A stretch of DNA of 64,000 nucleotides from NCBI GenBank assembly GCA_036782755.1, contig DAIPYL010000004.1:5158-69157 (forward strand), given 5' to 3'. Shown piece by piece: positions 60,213 to 64,000 of the stretch. The stretch comes from Jeotgalicoccus sp036782755. Its GTDB lineage: Bacteria; Bacillota; Bacilli; Staphylococcales; Salinicoccaceae. Made by a program: the position numbers and the translations under genes. The notes beneath the pieces were generated by a model. The model did not search any database. It was not told the origin of the DNA and saw only the letters and a list, made by a program, of their open reading frames with translations. Positions within the stretch are counted from its first letter, which is position 1, and every line of letters starts with the position of its first letter.

Positions 60213-61454
60213 TTATTCTTCGGTACTGTTAATTTTATCTATTACGCTCTTATATATACGTTCCGAGTTATGATGATCCTGATACTTGAATATTCCTGAA
60301 ATATCAAGTTGTTCCGATTGGAAATTTAATTTAATCTGCTGTTCAATCAGATTAACCAGATCATCTTCAGTACGTGCAATTTCTCCGATAAACGTCTGAT
60401 ATAACGGTCGGAGTTTACCCTGCCTGAAGAATTTCCTGACATCGAAATGATAGTAAATAACCGGCTTATCCATCAATGTAAAGTCAAAACTCACACTTGA
60501 GTAATCTGTTATTAACAGCGAATGGTCGATAAGCAGTTCTTGAACTGTCTTCGTACCGAGCTGAATGAAGTTAATATTGCTGCTCGGGTTCAGTATTTCA
60601 TCGTTGAAATACATCTGTGCTCTGTAATGAGGATAGAAATTAAGCTGAACATCATTATCTTCCAGTATTTTAATCAAGCGTTCATTATGAATCAGACCAT
60701 TATAATTATGGAAGTATTTACTTGTCAAAAACGCTTCGTCTGTATTAATCCAGTCACGCCACGTCGGCATAAGAAGAATATCTTTTGTTTTGTTGTCCCT
60801 TGGCAGTGAGTCAAACCTTGCCAAACCTGTAATCGCAACGTCTTCATCCTCGTATCCGAGTTTTCTCATAACTACATCATATTTTTCCGGCTCACTGCTG
60901 ACAATAAACAGGTCAAATGGAAGGTCATAATACTTCTTATGGTACTCCACCCGTTTTCGCCCCAGTACACCGTGCTGCAGAAATACTTTAACAGTATCTT
61001 CATAGTTGAAGAAACCGCGTGCGGGTTTATACGGCAGCAAATTCTCAAGGTCATGAGTTCCGAGCAGTACACCCGCTTTAAATGATATTTCAAAATGTTC
61101 AGGAGAGCCGAATGCCAGCACGTGCGGATCAGATTTTATTTTACCGTAGTCAGGCGCGTTGCTTTCAATTGTATAATAAGCATTCACATCTGTATTTTCT
61201 CTCAGATATTTATAAAAAGCATAACCGTTATCTTGTGCGGTATCATAACGTTCTCCGACAAGCCACGTATTAAAATCCTTGACATTCGTTTCATCCGGTA
61301 TAACAACCTCTTTTGGAATAGAAAAAGTTTCTATTTTAAGGTTGTCAAACGGTGTGGTTGTAATTAAATGATAATGCGCATTACCGTCAGTGTCATATTC
61401 AGAATAACTGCCGTAATAATTATCCTTTTTATAATCGGAAAATTTATACTTAAT
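60213..61454 (-). CDS. CDP-glycerol glycerophosphotransferase, catalytic C-terminal part of a gap-split TagF/TarL-like gene
   Basis: This half holds the transferase domain: FNTWLVGERYDTAQDNGY, LQHGVLGRKRVEYH (catalytic His region), LMPTWRDW, FYPHYRAQMYF and LLITDYSSVSFDF. An internal GTG (61187) gives an apparent 324-residue protein, but it would cut off the conserved WLVGERYD block. After removal of the false gap (100 N plus one copy of a 55-base repeat) the frame joins exactly with the segment at 61555-63022, giving one protein of about 884 residues. It converges on the TarB-like gene. Confidence 0.85.
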   Translation of the reverse strand: MKYKFSDYKKDNYYGSYSEYDTDGNAHYHLITTTPFDNLKIETFSIPKEVVIPDETNVKDFNTWLVGERYDTAQDNGYAFYKYLRENTDVNAYYTIESNAPDYGKIKSDPHVLAFGSPEHFEISFKAGVLLGTHDLENLLPYKPARGFFNYEDTVKVFLQHGVLGRKRVEYHKKYYDLPFDLFIVSSEPEKYDVVMRKLGYEDEDVAITGLARFDSLPRDNKTKDILLMPTWRDWINTDEAFLTSKYFHNYNGLIHNERLIKILEDNDVQLNFYPHYRAQMYFNDEILNPSSNINFIQLGTKTVQELLIDHSLLITDYSSVSFDFTLMDKPVIYYHFDVRKFFRQGKLRPLYQTFIGEIARTEDDLVNLIEQQIKLNFQSEQLDISGIFKYQDHHNSERIYKSVIDKINSTEE

Positions 61455-61609
61455 NNNNNNNNNNNNNNNNNNNNNNNNNNNNNNNNNNNNNNNNNNNNNN
61501 NNNNNNNNNNNNNNNNNNNNNNNNNNNNNNNNNNNNNNNNNNNNNNNNNNNNNNCAGAATAACTGCCGTAATAATTATCCTTTTTATAATCGGAAAATTT
61601 ATACTTAAT
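61400..61609. repeat. 55-base direct repeat flanking a 100-N gap (artefact)
   Basis: The bases 61400-61454 are identical to 61555-61609, separated by 100 N (61455-61554). As at 36153, this is what scaffolding two contigs with a 55-base overlap produces. Collapsing it restores a reading frame. Confidence 0.92.
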
Positions 61610-63022
61610 TTTTTCTTTCCGTATGATTTTACCATCCCTGTGAATCATTGCCACAAATATATCCAGAATGGTTTTGTTTTTACTCTTAATAGAATTTAGA
61701 TCCAGAAGAGTCAAATCAATATTAAACTCTTCATCAACTAAAAGCGTAAAATACTCTTTACTGTAGCGGTCTTCAAAAATCAGATAACTTTCGCAATCTG
61801 TAAAGTTTTCTTTTCCTTCTATAAAACCTTCAAGACTAAAATTTTCAATCCATGTGATTTGTCTTTTCATTCTCGGCCGCGTCACTTTAAAGCCTAATGC
61901 ATTATCTCTTCTCTTATAGAACCAGATTTTAATATTCTGATTTTCATGATTGATTACCAGCCGTTCACCAAAACCTAAAATTGCAGGATAGTTCACATTA
62001 GGCTGCATAGTAATCGGTTCATCTGATGCTGTAATCAGCTTGAATTTCTTTCGTGTAAAATTATTAACCAGTGTGCTTACAGGGACTTCTGCCTTAAATT
62101 TACCCGGTGCGTATGCTTCCACAGAAAACTGTTCTTCTTCTCCTGAAATTGTATCTGCAACGACGAGATATTCAATTTCAATACTGTCACTGTAAGACAT
62201 ATAAATCCGTACGCTGTCCTCATTTCCTGTTATTTCAGCATCAGCAGTAAATAGCTCAATTTCATGATTTTCAATGAAGGTGTACAGTTCACTGCCATCG
62301 TTTAAAAACTGGAGGTTATGATCCTGGGTCGTTAAGTTAACTTCTTGAACATTTAATTTAACAGGTGTCATCTCGTAACCGTTAACCAGATAAAGTGTCG
62401 CTCTGCCCATAGTGACATTGCTGAAATCTGAAGCTGTTACCCGAGCTCCGCTGCCTTCATTTGGCAGTTCCACAATCTTATTCGGATACAGCAATGCCAG
62501 ACTGTAATTATCCATGCTTTGTCCGCTGTCGAATGCCGCTGATAAACTTTCATACGATACATCCATTGCTGATGCCTCAATATATGATGAATTAAAAGTA
62601 TATTCTGCAAGCAGATGTTCAAGAATCAATGTGCCGTTTACGAGAATATTATAATACTTCCCGTCTTTAAAAAATGACGTTTGGCTGTCAATTCCTGCAT
62701 CCGAGTCGATAATCATATTTTTGCCGTCAACAGATACTTTAATGGAAGAGTTGCCTGCAGTATTTTTAAATACACTGTCTGTCAGCTGTATCGACAGCAT
62801 ATTTTTATCAACAGTGTAACCGAGAGACTCTGTATACTCTCCATTTGACAGTGTAATTTTCATCTTGTCGTTAAGATTAAAATTATAAAAGTTTTTAAGT
62901 GTAAGATTAATTTCCACTAATCCATTACGAAGATTAATTTCCTGCAATGTTACTTTTCTGATCAAACGCTCTCTCATACTGCGAGGTATTATAGTTTTTA
63001 ATGTATTTAATATAGAATTCAT
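61555..63022 (-). CDS. N-terminal part of the gap-split TagF/TarL-like glycerophosphotransferase
   Basis: This is the first half, about 489 codons, of the same gene. The beginning (MNSILNTLKTIIPRSMRERL) is a basic amphipathic segment; the rest is beta-rich, with alternating hydrophobic strands and many Asn, Ser and Thr residues, resembling a chain of Ig-like or jelly-roll modules. I recognise no catalytic motif in this part. Long N-terminal extensions occur in large TagF/TarL-type transferases, and may bind the acceptor polymer. The frame as drawn across the N-run, ending at 61364, is an artefact of gap length. Confidence 0.8.
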
Positions 63023-63103
63023 TTTTTAAACCCCTAAGAAAAATTATATTTTATACTCAGTAAATTCATTTTACATTAAATTATCTTTACTTAACATTAA
63101 TAA

Positions 63104-63142
63104 AAGAGTTTAAGCGGAATTATTGCCGCTTAAACTCTTTAT
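63104..63142 (-). terminator. Terminator overlapping the end of the glycosyltransferase gene
   Basis: AAAGAGTTTAAGCGG pairs perfectly with CCGCTTAAACTCTTT; the stem includes the last codons and the stop. T-rich sequence follows on the minus strand. Confidence 0.8.
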
Positions 63143-64000
63143 CGAATATAAAACTCTCTAATTTTTCAATGTTTTCTTCCCACAGGAAATGTGATTTTAA
63201 CAGCTGTTTGGCATTGTTTTTCAGTTTTGATTCCAGTTCGCTGCTCTCTTTGATTTTCAAAATTGCTTCTGCAAGCTCATCAGCAGTCGCTTTCTCTTTG
63301 GCATAGCCAACGTGGTATTTGTTAATCAGCTCGCTTGTATATCCGCCTAAATTCGTCACTACAGGAACACCTGAGGCGATTCCGTCAATCACTTTGCCCG
63401 GCAGCACATTCAGGAATACATCACTGTCTTTCAATATCGACAGCTGAATATTTGAATTGCGTATTTCAATCAGACATTCTTCACGTGTTTTCTCTTCTTC
63501 GAATGTTACGTATTCAAAATCATTGTATTCAATATATGACTGGAATAGATGAGCATTCATACCATAACCGATAATTTTAAAATTAATTTTGTTATCTTCA
63601 AGTTTATGAGCCATTTCCTGCAGTTTTTCATAACTCTGGGCAAAACCGATATTACCAGTATATATTACTCTGAAGTCGTCAGGTGCCTTTTCAAAACCCG
63701 CTTCTTTTTCTGTAAATGCATTCGGTAAAAACAAAACAGGTTTATTTTTAATCATGCGGTTTATGTATTTTCTAAACCCTTCATTGTTGATAACTATTTT
63801 ATCCGATTGTTTATACAGCATTTTTTCCATGAATTTTAAAATCGGGAAGAATAAATCAATATTCATCTTCTCAACATCACGGACACTGTCCGGCCATAAA
63901 TCCCGCACTTCCAAAATACGCTGAACGCTTTTTTTCCTTTTTTGGAAAAAAGCAGCCCATGGAAGAAAAATGTTTGGTGTCGTCACGTATACAGCATCAT
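63120..64000 (-). CDS. Glycosyltransferase family 4 protein (partial, 5' end outside)
   Basis: About 293 residues are present and the frame continues past the right edge (codons DAVYV before the internal GTG at 63986), so that GTG is not the start. The GT-B C-terminal domain is clear: LFLPNAF, RVIYTGNIGFAQSYEKL, KIIGYGMNAH, LPGKVIDGIASGVPVVTN (the family's nucleotide-sugar Glu region), and the EVRDLWPDS motif typical of WcaI/WbuB-like enzymes. It probably transfers an amino sugar or hexose to a cell-surface polymer; its location beside the teichoic acid genes supports that. Confidence 0.88.
   Translation of the reverse strand, partial: DAVYVTTPNIFLPWAAFFQKRKKSVQRILEVRDLWPDSVRDVEKMNIDLFFPILKFMEKMLYKQSDKIVINNEGFRKYINRMIKNKPVLFLPNAFTEKEAGFEKAPDDFRVIYTGNIGFAQSYEKLQEMAHKLEDNKINFKIIGYGMNAHLFQSYIEYNDFEYVTFEEEKTREECLIEIRNSNIQLSILKDSDVFLNVLPGKVIDGIASGVPVVTNLGGYTSELINKYHVGYAKEKATADELAEAILKIKESSELESKLKNNAKQLLKSHFLWEENIEKLESFIFDKEFKRQ

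Noticed and set aside
60213..61187. A separate 324-residue glycosyl/glycerophosphotransferase starting at GTG 61187
   Set aside because: The start lies inside a conserved domain and has no ribosome-binding site; the frame is continuous upstream once the false gap is collapsed.
1..64000. CRISPR arrays, tRNA or rRNA genes, transposons, prophage
   Set aside because: No regularly spaced repeats, no tRNA-like cloverleaf region and no transposase, integrase or phage structural genes were seen; apart from the gaps, genes are dense and mostly core functions.

Overview
The window reads as a chromosomal segment of a low-to-moderate GC Firmicute of the family Staphylococcaceae. The gene order typA, ylaH, ylaN, ftsW, ctaA/ctaB and the blocks ykyA-pdhABCD, def, rpoY-rnjA, ktrA, cydAB, ptsHI, purD/folD match the Bacillus/Staphylococcus core backbone, and protein lengths and motifs fit that family. 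A ctaCD pair encoding a caa3-type cytochrome c oxidase is absent from S. aureus as I remember it. This and the arrangement of the teichoic acid genes point to a relative such as Jeotgalicoccus or Salinicoccus rather than to Staphylococcus itself; the genus is inference. The sequence is a scaffold with three runs of 100 N. Two of these are flanked by identical 55-base repeats and are joining artefacts, and one of the two splits a large gene.

Layout: 1-3.7 kb carries heme-copper oxidase and heme A synthesis (ctaD partial, ctaC, ctaB, divergent ctaA). 3.8-12.1 kb holds a CDF metal transporter where pycA would be expected, then ftsW, ylaN, ylaH, typA, ylaF, a gene of unknown function interrupted by a frame change at a slippery A-run, an inositol monophosphatase and a DUF1054 gene. 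12.3-24.6 kb is the complete branched-chain amino acid locus, read leftward: a BASS-family transporter, ilvD, then a promoter and T-box leader, ilvB, ilvN, ilvC, leuA, leuB, leuC, leuD and a short ilvA without its regulatory domain. 24.8-31.2 kb has a tailed membrane protein, an assembly gap, yktA and the pyruvate dehydrogenase operon (pdhABCD).

31.4-40.9 kb contains a ykyA-like lipoprotein, peptide deformylase, a possible 31-residue basic peptide gene with its own promoter and terminator, rpoY-rnjA, an acetamidase/formamidase, ktrA, cydAB behind a Rex-like operator, and an MFS permease. 41-53.3 kb has ptsHI, hutG with an overlapping membrane protein, purD divergent from folD, a Ca2+/cation antiporter, a bacterial Ig-like protein, a DJ-1/PfpI protein behind a sigma-B-like promoter, a lipoprotein and a DASS transporter with RCK_C domains.

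53.5-64 kb is a wall teichoic acid locus of the poly(glycerol phosphate) type. It has tarA, a glycerophosphodiesterase, the exporter tarH/tarG, three CDP-glycerol glycerophosphotransferases (a TarF-like, a TarB-like and a very large TagF/TarL-like one interrupted by a false gap), tarD, and a partial family 4 glycosyltransferase. No ribitol genes (tarI/tarJ) are in the window.

I see no tRNA, rRNA, CRISPR array, prophage or insertion sequence. The window is mostly core metabolism, so the interesting points are local: regulatory sites, rearranged neighbours, the frame change and the hidden continuity of the teichoic acid polymerase gene.
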